Positions 1 to 8,307 of a stretch of 64,000 nucleotides of DNA are shown here, piece after piece. The stretch covers positions 1 to 64,000 of the forward strand of contig DVGW01000022.1 of assembly GCA_018712515.1 (NCBI GenBank), given 5' to 3'. The stretch comes from Aphodovivens avicola (GTDB lineage Bacteria > Actinomycetota > Coriobacteriia > Coriobacteriales > Eggerthellaceae). A program made the position numbers and the translations under genes. Every line of letters starts with the position of its first letter. Positions within the stretch are counted from its first letter, which is position 1. Under the pieces are notes generated by a model. That model was not told the origin of the DNA. It made no database searches and worked only from the letters and a program-made list of their open reading frames with translations.

Positions 1-57
1 GGAAGGGGACGGAACCACTCTATTCCGCGCTTTTCGGTCCGTAATGCGCCGATCTCG

Positions 58-84
58 TTGCGCGTGGCGAAAATCGTGTATGCT
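58..84 (+). promoter_or_regulatory. Possible topA promoter
   Basis: TTGCGC at 58-63 and TATGCT at 79-84 are separated by 15 bases, slightly short of the usual 17. This would give a leader of about 125 nt before the topA start. No other good candidate is visible in the first 216 bases, but the match is weak and the window edge hides anything further upstream. Confidence 0.3.
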
Positions 85-216
85 TACGCACGTTGCGCCT
101 TCGCGGCAAGGCCCGCGGGCGCGACGCATCCCCGCACACGCTAAACAATTTGGTGGGGCAACCGTGTGAACGACCCGCGCCGGCGCTGAGGACGCCGCGC
201 AAGAAGGAGGAACCCC

Positions 217-2748
217 ATGAAGCTGGTGGTTACCGAGAAGAACGACGCCGCCCAGAAAATCGCCGATCTGCTGGGCGCGACCAAGCCCAAAGCCGACAAG
301 GTTTACAACACCCCCGTCTACCGCTTCAGTGTGGACGGCGAGGAATGGGTCACCATCGGCCTGCGCGGCCACATCCTCGAGCCCGACTTCACGCCGCAGC
401 TCGTCTACAAGAAGCGCGGCGGCTGGCAGGGCGTCACCGTCGACGGCGAGATCGTGCCCGCCGACATCCCTGCGAGCCTGCCGAAGCCTCCGTTCAAAAA
501 GAAGAAGCCCTTCACCGAGGACGGCGTAGAGCTCAAGGGCTGGAAGATGGACGCGCTGCCGTACCTGGTCTACGCGCCCATCGAGAAGCTCCCCAAGGAA
601 AAGGACATCATCCGCTCTCTGAAGAACCTCGCCAAGAAGGCCGACTCGGTCATCATCGCAACCGACTTCGATCGCGAGGGCGAGCTCATCGGATCCGACG
701 CGCTCTCGTGCATCCTGGAGGTCAACCCCGACGTGCCGGTGAGCCGCGCACGCTACTCCGCCTTCACGAAGGGCGAGATCACGCATGCGTTCGGCAACCT
801 GGTCGACGTCGACTTCGATCTGGCGAGCGCCGGCGCGTCGCGTCAGGACATCGACCTGATCTGGGGCGCGGTGCTCACGCGCTACCTGACGCTCGTGAAG
901 TTCGCCGGCTACGGCAACGTGCGCAGCTCCGGCCGCGTGCAGACGCCCACCCTCGCGCTCATCGTGGCGCGCGAGCGCGAGCGCCTCGCGTTCGTGCCCG
1001 AGGACTACTGGGTGATCCGCGGCCGCTTCGACGCGGGCGCAGCCGCCGGTCCGACCGACGGCGAGGGCGAGCTCGCCTTCGAGGCGCCGCATGCCACGGC
1101 GCGCTTCAAGGAGGAGGCGGCAGCCAAGACGGCGATGGCCCGCATCGAGGGCGCGACGTCGGCCCTCGTGTCCGCCGTCGAGAAGAAGCGCCGCCGCGTG
1201 GCGCCGCCCGTGCCGTTCAACACGACGAGCCTGATGGCGGCCGCATCGGCCGAGGGCCTCTCCCCGGCGCGCACGATGCGCATCGCCGAGAGCCTGTACA
1301 TGGACGGCTACATCAGCTATCCGCGCGTCGACAACACGGTGTATCCCAGCACGCTCGACCTGCGCGAGACCGTGCAGGCCATCGCCGGCAACCCCGCCTA
1401 CGCGCCGTACTGCAAGAAACTGCTGGCCAAGGGCAAGCTCACCGCGACCCGCGGCAAGAAGGAGACCACCGACCATCCGCCGATCTACCCCACGGCGCTC
1501 GCGACGCCCGACAACCTGGCGCCGGCCGACTGGAAGCTCTACAACCTGATCGCGCGCCGCTTTTTGGCGACGCTGTCGGATGCGGCGACCGTCGAGGGCA
1601 CCAAGGTGACGCTCGATGTGGCGGGCGAGCCGTTCGTCGCGAAGGGCGACGTGCTGGTGGAGCCCGGCTTCCGCGCGATCTACCCCTACGGCCTGAAGAA
1701 GGACGAGCAGCTGCCCGCGCTCGACGAGGGCCAGCAGATCGCCTTCAACGGCGCCACCTGCACCAAGAAGCAGACCGAGCCCCCCGCGCGTTACAGCCAG
1801 GGCAAGCTCATCCAGGAGATGGAGAAGCTGGGCCTGGGCACCAAGTCCACGCGCCACAGCATCATAGAGCGCCTCTACACGGTCAAGTACATCCAGAACG
1901 ACCCCATCGAGCCGAGCCAGCTGGGCATGGCGGTGTGCGATGCGCTCGACAAGTTCGCGCCCCATATCACGCATCCCCAGATGACGGCGGAGCTCGAGGA
2001 GGAGATGGATGCCATCGCCGAGGGCGGCAAGACCAAATCCGACGTGGTCATGAACTCGCGCAACCTGCTCTCCGAGCAGCTCGCCAACCTGATGCCCCAC
2101 TCCGAGGAGGTGAAGGACGCGCTCGCCGACGCGGTCGCCGCCGACGCCTACGTCGGGAAATGCCCCAAGTGCGGCAGGGACCTGCAGCTGCGCGCCAGCC
2201 AGAAGACCCGCGGCATGTTCATCGGCTGCGCCGGCTGGCCGGATTGCGACGTGACCTACCCGCTGCCCAAGGGCAAGATCGAGGCTTTGCCCGAGCCGTG
2301 CCCGACGTGCGGCATGCCACAGGTCAAGGTGACGGCGTTCCGCTCAAAGCCGCGCACGATCTGCATCGACCCCAACTGCGCGAGCAACGTGGAGCCCGAC
2401 GTGGTCGTGGGCGAGTGCCCGACGTGCAAGGCCAAGGGCGTCTCCGCCAAGCTCGTCGCCCGCAAGAACCCCAAGACGCTGAACCGCTTCATCCGCTGCG
2501 AGAACTACGACGAGTGCGGCACCGGCTATCCGCTGCCGCAGTACGGCAAACTCACCGCCACCGACGAGGTGTGCGAGCATTGCGGCGCGCCGATGGTGAT
2601 CGTCACGACCAACCGCGGCCCGTGGAAGCTGTGCCCCAACTTCGACTGCACCGGCAAGGAGAAAGGCGACGCCAAGAAGTCCTCCGGACGCGGTCGCGGG
2701 GGAGCGCGCCGGGGCGGCGCCAAGCGCACGACGCGCAAGAAGGCCTAG
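217..2748 (+). CDS. topA: Type IA DNA topoisomerase with C-terminal zinc ribbons
   Basis: This 843-residue enzyme relaxes negatively supercoiled DNA by passing a strand through a transient 5'-phosphotyrosine break. The N-terminal Toprim domain opens with VVTEKNDAAQ and carries the metal-binding TDFDREGE block (D150, D152, E154). The catalytic tyrosine is about Y368 in YISYPRVDN, where families usually show YPRTDS, so the threonine is replaced by valine. Four CxxC zinc-ribbon pairs follow between about residues 645 and 800 (CPKCGRD, CPTCGMP, CPTCKAKG, CEHCGAP), and the end is a basic Arg/Gly/Lys tail. The N-terminus resembles the archaeal-type topoisomerase I/III branch more than E. coli TopA. 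The ATG at 217 has a strong AAGGAGG site just upstream. The formate-channel gene starts four bases after the stop. Longer open frames over the same DNA are composition artefacts. Confidence 0.93.
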   Translation: MKLVVTEKNDAAQKIADLLGATKPKADKVYNTPVYRFSVDGEEWVTIGLRGHILEPDFTPQLVYKKRGGWQGVTVDGEIVPADIPASLPKPPFKKKKPFTEDGVELKGWKMDALPYLVYAPIEKLPKEKDIIRSLKNLAKKADSVIIATDFDREGELIGSDALSCILEVNPDVPVSRARYSAFTKGEITHAFGNLVDVDFDLASAGASRQDIDLIWGAVLTRYLTLVKFAGYGNVRSSGRVQTPTLALIVARERERLAFVPEDYWVIRGRFDAGAAAGPTDGEGELAFEAPHATARFKEEAAAKTAMARIEGATSALVSAVEKKRRRVAPPVPFNTTSLMAAASAEGLSPARTMRIAESLYMDGYISYPRVDNTVYPSTLDLRETVQAIAGNPAYAPYCKKLLAKGKLTATRGKKETTDHPPIYPTALATPDNLAPADWKLYNLIARRFLATLSDAATVEGTKVTLDVAGEPFVAKGDVLVEPGFRAIYPYGLKKDEQLPALDEGQQIAFNGATCTKKQTEPPARYSQGKLIQEMEKLGLGTKSTRHSIIERLYTVKYIQNDPIEPSQLGMAVCDALDKFAPHITHPQMTAELEEEMDAIAEGGKTKSDVVMNSRNLLSEQLANLMPHSEEVKDALADAVAADAYVGKCPKCGRDLQLRASQKTRGMFIGCAGWPDCDVTYPLPKGKIEALPEPCPTCGMPQVKVTAFRSKPRTICIDPNCASNVEPDVVVGECPTCKAKGVSAKLVARKNPKTLNRFIRCENYDECGTGYPLPQYGKLTATDEVCEHCGAPMVIVTTNRGPWKLCPNFDCTGKEKGDAKKSSGRGRGGARRGGAKRTTRKKA

Positions 2749-2752
2749 CATC

Positions 2753-3568
2753 ATGAGCGACTCGACCTCGACGGTGGCGCTCAACGCCGCCGAGACCCAG
2801 AAGGCCATCGAGCGCGTCGCCCAGGGCAAGAAGAAGATGCCGCCCGCGCGCGTGCTCGTGTCGGCCATGCTCGCGGGCGCCTACATCGCGTTCGGCGCGC
2901 TGTTCTTCTGCCTGGTGACCTCCGACGCCAGCCTCCCGTTCGCCGTCTCGCGCGTTCTGGGCGGCGTGAGCTTCTGCTTGGGCCTCGTGCTCGTGGTGTG
3001 CTGCGGGTCGGAGCTGTTCACCGGCAACATCATGATGATGGGCGCGCTCGGCACGGGCACCGTCTCGTGGGGGCACATCCTGAAGAACTGGTCGCTGGTG
3101 TGGCTCGGCAACTTCGCGGGCGCCCTGGTGGCGGTCGCGCTCGTGTTCTTCGCCGATATCGGGGCGATGAACGGCGGGGCGGTCGCCGAGACCATGGTGA
3201 GCGTCGCCGCCGGCAAGGCGGTGTTCGACGCGCCCGTGCTCTTCTTCAAGGGCGTCCTCTGCAACATCTTCGTGTGCCTGGCCGTGCGCATCGGCTTCTC
3301 GTCCCGCGCCATCGTCGACAAGGTCGTCGGCGTGCTCCTGCCCATCACGGCGTTCGTCGCCTGCGGGTTCGAGCACTGCGTGGCGAACATGTTCTTCCTG
3401 TTCATGGGCTTGGTTCAGAACCTGGCGGGCGTGGGGGCCGTCGGCGCGGTCGATCCGGCGGGCATCGCGTTCAACCTGGTGGTCGTCACGCTCGGCAACA
3501 TCGTCGGCGGCGTCATCGTCGCAGGCGTGTACTGGTTTTTGCTGGGCACCCGCCGCGGGGAGCGCTAG
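2753..3568 (+). CDS. Formate/nitrite transporter family channel
   Basis: This 271-residue integral membrane protein belongs to the FNT family (FocA, NirC), which forms pentameric channels for formate, nitrite or hydrosulfide. Family hallmarks are the GSELFTGNIM loop near residue 83 and GFEHCVANMFF near residue 204, with about six hydrophobic segments between residue 33 and the end. The gene starts four bases after the topA stop, so the two are probably co-transcribed although their jobs are unrelated. The malic enzyme gene follows after a gap that has its own promoter-like sequence. The substrate cannot be fixed from sequence; formate is the likeliest in a fermentative anaerobe. No formate lyase or nitrite reductase gene is in the window. 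Confidence 0.9.
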   Translation: MSDSTSTVALNAAETQKAIERVAQGKKKMPPARVLVSAMLAGAYIAFGALFFCLVTSDASLPFAVSRVLGGVSFCLGLVLVVCCGSELFTGNIMMMGALGTGTVSWGHILKNWSLVWLGNFAGALVAVALVFFADIGAMNGGAVAETMVSVAAGKAVFDAPVLFFKGVLCNIFVCLAVRIGFSSRAIVDKVVGVLLPITAFVACGFEHCVANMFFLFMGLVQNLAGVGAVGAVDPAGIAFNLVVVTLGNIVGGVIVAGVYWFLLGTRRGER

Positions 3569-3705
3569 GCTGCCGCACGCCGCTTATCTGGACGGATGGT
3601 GGAAGGGCTGGCGCACCGGCGCCCATCGCCGTCAGAGGGTATACAATGGCGCCCGTTGGATTGCAACGGCGGGCTGGCGTCCGCATTTCGACTGAAAGGC
3701 TCATC

Positions 3706-4854
3706 ATGGATGTGAAGGAAAAGGCCCTCGAGCTGCATCGCGAGTGGAACGGCAAGCTGGACACTGTGCCCAAGATGGACATCTCCACGCGCGAGGATCT
3801 GGCGCTGGCGTACACGCCGGGCGTCGCCGAGCCGTGCAAGGTGATCGCGAAGGATCCCGCCGCGGTGTACGAGTACACCCAGAAGGCCAACACCATCGCC
3901 GTGGTGAGCGACGGCAGCGCCGTGCTCGGCCTGGGCAATATCGGGCCGCTTGCCGCCATGCCCGTCATGGAGGGCAAATGCGCCCTGTTCAAGAGCTTCG
4001 GCGACGTCAATGCCGTGCCGATCTGCCTTGACACCCAGGACGTCGACGAGATCGTCGAGACCGTCATCCGCATCGCGCCCGCCTTCGGCGGCATCAACCT
4101 GGAGGACATCTCCGCGCCGCGTTGCTTCGAGGTGGAGCGCCGCCTGATCGAGGCGCTCGACATCCCCGTCTTCCACGATGACCAGCACGGCACCGCCATC
4201 GTCGTGCTCTCCGGCGTCATCAACGCGCTGCGCCTGACCGGCAAGAAGAAGGAGGAGTGCCGCGTTGTGGTCAACGGCGCCGGCTCCGCGGGCATCGCGA
4301 TCGCGAAGCTGCTTTTGACCTACGGCTTCAAGCATCTGACGCTGGTCGACCGCTGCGGCATCATCAGCTCGCGCTCCGAGGGCATCAACGAGGCGCAGCG
4401 CGCGATGCTGGCCACCACCAACCTCGACGATGTCGACGGCACGCTGGCCGACGCGCTCAAGGGCGCCGACATCTTCATCGGCGTGTCCGCCCCCAACATC
4501 GTGTCCGAGGAGATGGTGGCTTCCATGGCCGACGACGCTATCCTGTTCGCAATGGCCAACCCCGATCCCGAGATCCTGCCCGACGCCGCCAAGCGCGCCG
4601 GCGCCCGCGTGGTGGGGACGGGCCGCTCCGACTTCCCGAACCAGATCAACAACGTGGTGGCGTTCCCCGGCATCTTCAAGGGCGCGCTCAACGCCCGCGC
4701 GACGCGCATCACCGAGGAGATGAAGCTCGCCGCCGCCGAGGCTCTTGCCGCGCTCGTGTCCGACGAGGAGCTCTGCGAGGACTTCATCATGCCCGAGCCC
4801 TTCGATCCGCGCGCCGTCGACGCCGTGGCGCATGCGGTGGAGGCAGCGGTCTAA
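3706..4854 (+). CDS. NAD(P)-dependent malic enzyme, short form
   Basis: The enzyme oxidatively decarboxylates malate to pyruvate with a divalent metal and NAD(P). The 382-residue protein has LALAYTPGVAEPC near residue 33 with the catalytic tyrosine, SDGSAVLGLGNIG near residue 72, the metal-site block FHDDQHGTAIV near residue 157, and the dinucleotide fold VVNGAGSAGIAIAKLL near residue 187. It is the short bacterial form without the C-terminal phosphotransacetylase domain of MaeB. The reading frame is open far upstream inside the previous gene, but the ATG at 3706 follows GAAAGG and gives the canonical N-terminus. A TACAAT box at 3642-3647 could serve as the -10. The class I fumarase about 11 kb away would supply malate. 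Cofactor preference is not decided here. Confidence 0.93.
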   Translation: MDVKEKALELHREWNGKLDTVPKMDISTREDLALAYTPGVAEPCKVIAKDPAAVYEYTQKANTIAVVSDGSAVLGLGNIGPLAAMPVMEGKCALFKSFGDVNAVPICLDTQDVDEIVETVIRIAPAFGGINLEDISAPRCFEVERRLIEALDIPVFHDDQHGTAIVVLSGVINALRLTGKKKEECRVVVNGAGSAGIAIAKLLLTYGFKHLTLVDRCGIISSRSEGINEAQRAMLATTNLDDVDGTLADALKGADIFIGVSAPNIVSEEMVASMADDAILFAMANPDPEILPDAAKRAGARVVGTGRSDFPNQINNVVAFPGIFKGALNARATRITEEMKLAAAEALAALVSDEELCEDFIMPEPFDPRAVDAVAHAVEAAV

Positions 4855-4877
4855 ACGCATCTCTATCGTGCTTGTCC

Positions 4878-5008
4878 GCCCCGGATGGCGGGGCGTGGCG
4901 CGTGCTCAGACAGGTCCTCGCCTTTTGAACAACGCGATCTCCGATCGCGTTCAAGAGGCTGCGGATACTGCGCGCGAGCCACGCCCCGCCATCCGGGGCT
5001 GCTTTTTT
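4878..5008 (+). terminator. Long-arm hairpin plus T-run after malic enzyme
   Basis: A perfect 22-bp inverted repeat (4878-4899 and 4978-4999) is followed by six T residues at 5003-5008. This fits rho-independent termination of the malic enzyme transcript, except that about 78 bases lie between the arms. Those bases hold a second hairpin (CGCGATC/GATCGCG around 4933-4949) inside longer TTGAA/TTCAA arms. Confidence 0.6.
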
Positions 5009-5095
5009 GATGATAACGTAGCTCAGATCCGGGACGAGGGGCTCGCGCGCAGTATCCGCACGGTCAACAGTCCGGTGGACTGTTGACAGGCATTC

Positions 5096-5176
5096 TTCCC
5101 GCCCGAGCGGGCGGGTGGGCGTTTCGTGCGAGCGCAGGACTTGTTTGAGCACGTGCCCCTCGTTCCGGATCTGAGC
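5096..5176. repeat. Intergenic repeat, copy A (second copy near 58397)
   Basis: From 5096 the order is a GC-rich palindrome, a short T-containing stretch, CAGGACTTGTTTGAGCACG and a C-rich end. The same order recurs at 58397-58475 ahead of infC, where the core reads CAGGACCTGCCTGAGCACG. An inverted, degenerate version of the core lies at about 4898-4921 in the same gap. Confidence 0.6.
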
Positions 5177-5202
5177 GGACGGCTTGGATATCTGGAGGGA
5201 GA

Positions 5203-5910
5203 TTACCGTCCCGTCGCCAGGTCGGTCCACATGGAGAGGGCGCCGAAGCGGGATGACATCCAGTCGTTGCCGAACCACTGGTTGAAGAACTGCGCGATCG
5301 GCGTGTCGGCGGGCGCGCCCGAGAGGCGTTGGAACCAGAAGTCGAAGCTGGTGAGCGTCATCGCGATGTCGATCGTCATGAACGTCGCCATGATGATGGT
5401 GAGGGGTCGGCGCGCCTGCTGGGGGATGAGGTCGATGAGGCGCTCCATCAGCGGGATGCCGAAATACGCCCAGGCGGCGCCCGCGATGCCCCACACGACC
5501 ATCGTGCTCGCGCACGTGTAGCCGCCGAAGTTGAGCGGCTGGTCGACGTAGCTCCACGCCACGATGCCGAAGAAGCTCTCCCAGAACCAGCCCGCAAAAT
5601 ACTCCAGCACGCCGCCCACCAGCGCGCAGACGGCGAAGATGACGACGGGGTTGCGGCCTTTGAGGTTGTTGGCGGAAAGCGTCATCAGCACCGCGCCCAG
5701 GCCGTACAGGGGGCTGAACGGGCCCCATACCAAGCCGGCGCGGCTTTTCACATAGCCGTCCATGAGCGCGGCGACGATCGTCTCGCCGACCAGCCCGATG
5801 AAGCTCGTGATCACGAAGATCCAGAACAGGTTGAACAGGGACGCGTCGATGAAGCGGCGCCCGGAGGCGTCGGCGGCCTGGGCCGATATGCGGGATGCGA
5901 TGCGTGCCAT
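5203..5910 (-). CDS. PF06541-type integral membrane protein
   Basis: This 235-residue protein resembles the family called putative ABC-transporter type IV (PF06541), common in Firmicutes and Coriobacteria and without a proven function. It shows SFIGLVGETIVAALMDGYV near the N-terminus, then WGPFSPLYGLGAV and EYFAGWFWESFFGIVAWSY, with about five to six hydrophobic segments. No ATPase lies next to it, so the transporter label should be treated with caution. The ATG at 5910 is preferred because TATAAT ends seven bases upstream of it on this strand, implying a leaderless message that begins at the start codon. An in-frame ATG at 5919 would overlap the -10 box. The gene converges on the palindromic gap at 4878-5176. 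Confidence 0.75.
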   Translation of the reverse strand: MARIASRISAQAADASGRRFIDASLFNLFWIFVITSFIGLVGETIVAALMDGYVKSRAGLVWGPFSPLYGLGAVLMTLSANNLKGRNPVVIFAVCALVGGVLEYFAGWFWESFFGIVAWSYVDQPLNFGGYTCASTMVVWGIAGAAWAYFGIPLMERLIDLIPQQARRPLTIIMATFMTIDIAMTLTSFDFWFQRLSGAPADTPIAQFFNQWFGNDWMSSRFGALSMWTDLATGR

Positions 5911-5924
5911 GCTCCGCATTATAC
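5911..5924 (-). promoter_or_regulatory. Leaderless-type promoter of the PF06541 gene
   Basis: On the minus strand a perfect TATAAT (5919-5924) is followed by exactly seven bases and then the ATG at 5910. That distance places the transcription start on or next to the A of the start codon, and no ribosome-binding site can fit. Leaderless messages are common in actinobacteria. No clear -35 is visible. Confidence 0.55.
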
Positions 5925-6210
5925 GCCCGGCGGGTGGAGAGCGCGCCTTGCGCCTTGCATCTTCCGAGCAGATCGGTATACTTCTCGCAGCGGGTGTCTG
6001 CGACCCGCCGCACGGCCTTCTTTCGGCGCATTCTGAGGGGACGATCGTCCTGCCGCCGCCAAGGCCCGCTATCAGGCCCGATGTTCTGCATTCATCGAGG
6101 CCGCCTTCGGTTCGGCGTTTCTGTCGACGCCCACCAAACGATTCCATCACGAGCGAACACGACGCATCCGCATGCGATGCCCGCTTGCGGTTGCATGAAG
6201 GAGAACTGCC

Positions 6211-6723
6211 ATGAAGATGAAGATGATCCCCGTTGTCGCCCTCGCCGGCTGCCTGTCCATCGCCGCCCTCGCCGGCTGCAGCTCCAGCCAGCCCGCTTCC
6301 TCCGACACCGCCGAGAAGTCCGACGAGGCCGTCGAGCAGATCGAGCTCGAGACCGTCGAGATGCAGAAGATGTCCGCCGCCGACCTGGAGGCCAACCTCG
6401 ACAACGAGGACTACCTGGTCGTCGACGTCCGCAAGGCCGCCGATTACGACGCCGGCCACATCCCCGGTGCCATCAGCGCCGACCTCGACGCCGCCGTCAA
6501 CGGCGACAACGCCACGGGCGTCGCGTCCCTGACCGCCGCGCTGCTGGAGGCCACCGGCTCCGAGAACGGCGAGGGCAAGACGATGGTCCTGGTGTGCTAC
6601 AGCGGCAACAAGTACGCCCAGGCCGGCACCGACATCCTCAACTACCTGGGCGCCGACATGGGCAACGTCTACACCCTCGACGGCGGCATGAAGGGCTGGA
6701 CGGGCGAGACGGTCACCGAGTAG
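6211..6723 (+). CDS. Rhodanese-domain lipoprotein
   Basis: This is a 170-residue exported lipoprotein with a single rhodanese-like domain. The signal peptide ends in a lipobox with C23 the likely lipidated residue; an earlier AGC at 14 is less well placed. After a Ser/Glu-rich spacer, the rhodanese fold runs from about residue 52, with VVDVRKAADYDAGHIPGA and the active-site loop LVCYSGNKYAQ, in which C129 would carry a persulfide. The substrate is unknown; extracytoplasmic rhodaneses are tied to sulfur, cyanide or redox chemistry. The ATG follows AAGGAG at good spacing. It precedes the VTT/CCG/transferase run by about 115 bp and may belong with it, but the gap leaves that open. The 300 bp upstream hold no gene. 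Confidence 0.85.
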   Translation: MKMKMIPVVALAGCLSIAALAGCSSSQPASSDTAEKSDEAVEQIELETVEMQKMSAADLEANLDNEDYLVVDVRKAADYDAGHIPGAISADLDAAVNGDNATGVASLTAALLEATGSENGEGKTMVLVCYSGNKYAQAGTDILNYLGADMGNVYTLDGGMKGWTGETVTE

Positions 6724-6837
6724 GCGCCGTTTCCAGAAACCCCCATCAACGCCATCCCGCGGTCATGAGCCGGGTCCCGAAGCGTCGGGTCCCGGCTTGC
6801 CGTGCGTTGGCGGGAGGGGAGAAAGGCCCCAGGTCTC

Positions 6838-7566
6838 ATGAATCCTAGAATCGCCGTGTGGGTGCAGCGCGGCGTCATCATCGCGGTGGTCGTCGTCGCG
6901 GTTGCGCTGTACGCGTTCGCGCCGGCGGTGCGCGATGCGGTCAACTCGGTGCTCGCGATGTTCGCCACCGGGGACTTCTCCGCTGCCAGCGAGTTCATGG
7001 CGCAATACGGCGCCTACGCCGCCGCCGTGTCGTTTCTGCTGATGGTCTTCCAGTCCATCGCCGCGCCGCTGCCCGCGTTCCTCATCACCATCGCCAACGC
7101 CAACCTCTTCGGCTGGTGGCAGGGTGCCATCCTGTCGTGGACCAGCTCCATGGTCGGCGCGGCGCTGTGCTTCTGGATCGCCAAGGCGCTTGGCCGCGAG
7201 GCGGTCGAGAAGCTCACGAGCAAAGCCGGGCTCCAGCGCATCGACGAGTTCTTCGAGCGCCACGGGAGCCAAAGCGTGCTCATCGCGCGCCTGCTGCCGT
7301 TCGTGTCGTTCGACTGGGTGAGCTATTTCTGCGGCCTGACCTCGATGTCGTTCGGGTCGTTCATGGTCGCCACCGGCATCGGCCAGCTTCTCGCCACCAT
7401 CGTGTACTCCTATGTGGGCGGCATGCTCACGGGCGGAGCGCAGATGCTGATGTACGGCCTGCTCATCCTATTCGCCCTGGCCGTTTTGATCGTGATCGTG
7501 CGGCAGGTGTACGCCGAGCGCGTCAAGCGCAGGGAGGCTGACGCCGAAGGGGGGCGGACGTCCTGA
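6838..7566 (+). CDS. VTT (DedA/TVP38-type) membrane protein 1
   Basis: This 242-residue membrane protein has the VTT fold (SNARE_assoc, PF09335) found in TVP38, TMEM64 and DedA proteins; several DedA and TMEM41B-like members act as lipid flippases or scramblases. A first membrane helix (about 7-28) precedes the domain, marked by AAPLPAFLITIANANLFGWWQG, then GRLLPFVSFDWVSYFCGLTS-like re-entrant features and a final helix near residue 200. The ATG at 6838 follows GAGAAAGG; earlier in-frame starts lack a site. The TGA overlaps the presumed CTG start of the next gene by four bases. First gene of a tight run ending at 10646, which suggests a role in moving or handling a lipid-linked product. Confidence 0.82.
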   Translation: MNPRIAVWVQRGVIIAVVVVAVALYAFAPAVRDAVNSVLAMFATGDFSAASEFMAQYGAYAAAVSFLLMVFQSIAAPLPAFLITIANANLFGWWQGAILSWTSSMVGAALCFWIAKALGREAVEKLTSKAGLQRIDEFFERHGSQSVLIARLLPFVSFDWVSYFCGLTSMSFGSFMVATGIGQLLATIVYSYVGGMLTGGAQMLMYGLLILFALAVLIVIVRQVYAERVKRREADAEGGRTS

Positions 7567-8306
7567 CGCACGCATCCCGTCTGGCAAAGCCCCTTGCCCT
7601 GTTCCTGGCCGTCGCGGCGCTCGTTGCCGTCGGTTTCGCGACCGGCGCGCTCGATTGGATCGTCGACGGCCGGGCGCAGGACGCCCTTCGGCAACTCGTC
7701 GAGCGGGATCGCGCCATGGCGGTCGCGGCGTACCTTGCGCTGACGGTCGTCGGATGCGCGCTGCTCGCGGTGCCCGGCGCGCTGTTCGCGATCGCGGGGG
7801 CGGCGCTGTTCGGGCCCCTCGAGGGGACGCTGTGGTGCTCGCTGGCGGCGACGGTTGGCGCCGTCGGGGCGTTTCTGGCGGGGCGGTATTTCTTGCGGGA
7901 CGCCGTCAGGCCGCGCGTCATGCGCTGCGGCCCCCTGCGTCGCTGGCTGTTCTCGGGATCGCGCCGCAACGAGGTCCTGACGCTGGCGGTGACGCGGTTG
8001 GTGCCGCTGTTCCCGTTCAACCTCCAGAACTTCGCCTACGGCATCACCGACATGCCGCTTTCGGTGTACGCGGGAGCAACGTTCGCGTTCATCATCCCGG
8101 GCACGGCGCTCTACGCGTTCGGCGCCGCGGGCGTGCTCGACGAAGCGAACCGCGCCCTGTGCCTGGGGGTGGCGGCGGCGCTGCTTGCCGCCGTGGTCGC
8201 GGCGGGCGTGCTGCTCAGGCGAAAAGCCGAGGACGTCGAGGCTGCCGAGGCCGCCGGAGCGACGATGACGGCGGAGTCGGCCGAGGCGGTCGAGGAGCGT
8301 GGGTGA
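7563..8306 (+). CDS. VTT (TVP38-type) membrane protein 2, probable CTG start
   Basis: This second VTT-domain protein shares the fold of the preceding gene but is not a close copy. The first in-frame ATG is at 7716, which would remove the first membrane helix. Upstream, the frame is open back to 7542 and encodes a good hydrophobic helix (LALFLAVAALVAVGF), yet it contains no ATG, GTG or TTG. A CTG at 7563 overlaps the previous stop as CTGA, the geometry of the common ATGA junction, and has GAAGGGGGG about eight bases upstream. I therefore place the start there (247 residues). The domain is marked by VPGALFAIAGAALFGPLEG and VTRLVPLFPFNLQNFAYGIT. Start confidence is moderate; family confidence is high. 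Confidence 0.7.
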   Translation: MTHASRLAKPLALFLAVAALVAVGFATGALDWIVDGRAQDALRQLVERDRAMAVAAYLALTVVGCALLAVPGALFAIAGAALFGPLEGTLWCSLAATVGAVGAFLAGRYFLRDAVRPRVMRCGPLRRWLFSGSRRNEVLTLAVTRLVPLFPFNLQNFAYGITDMPLSVYAGATFAFIIPGTALYAFGAAGVLDEANRALCLGVAAALLAAVVAAGVLLRRKAEDVEAAEAAGATMTAESAEAVEERG

Positions 8307-8307
8307 G

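Larger units (their letters stand above)
4878..5176. repeat. Nested and interlocking palindromes in a 350-bp gap
   Basis: Besides the 4878/4978 pair, 4961-4980 is perfectly inverted at 5040-5059 (20 bp), and 5021-5042 is inverted at 5155-5176 with one mismatch (22 bp). Two compact hairpins sit between them: an 11-bp stem at 5063-5087 with loop GGT, and CCCGCCCG/CGGGCGGG at 5098-5115. The long pairs overlap in a chain, so they cannot all form at once and alternative folds are implied. The gap of 348 bp between the malic enzyme and the converging PF06541 gene holds no credible open frame. Confidence 0.8.

Noticed and set aside
93..2756. Long open frame of 887 codons overlapping topA in another frame
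   Set aside because: It is rich in Arg, Gly, Ala and His as expected from out-of-frame reading of high-GC DNA, while the topA frame has all family motifs.
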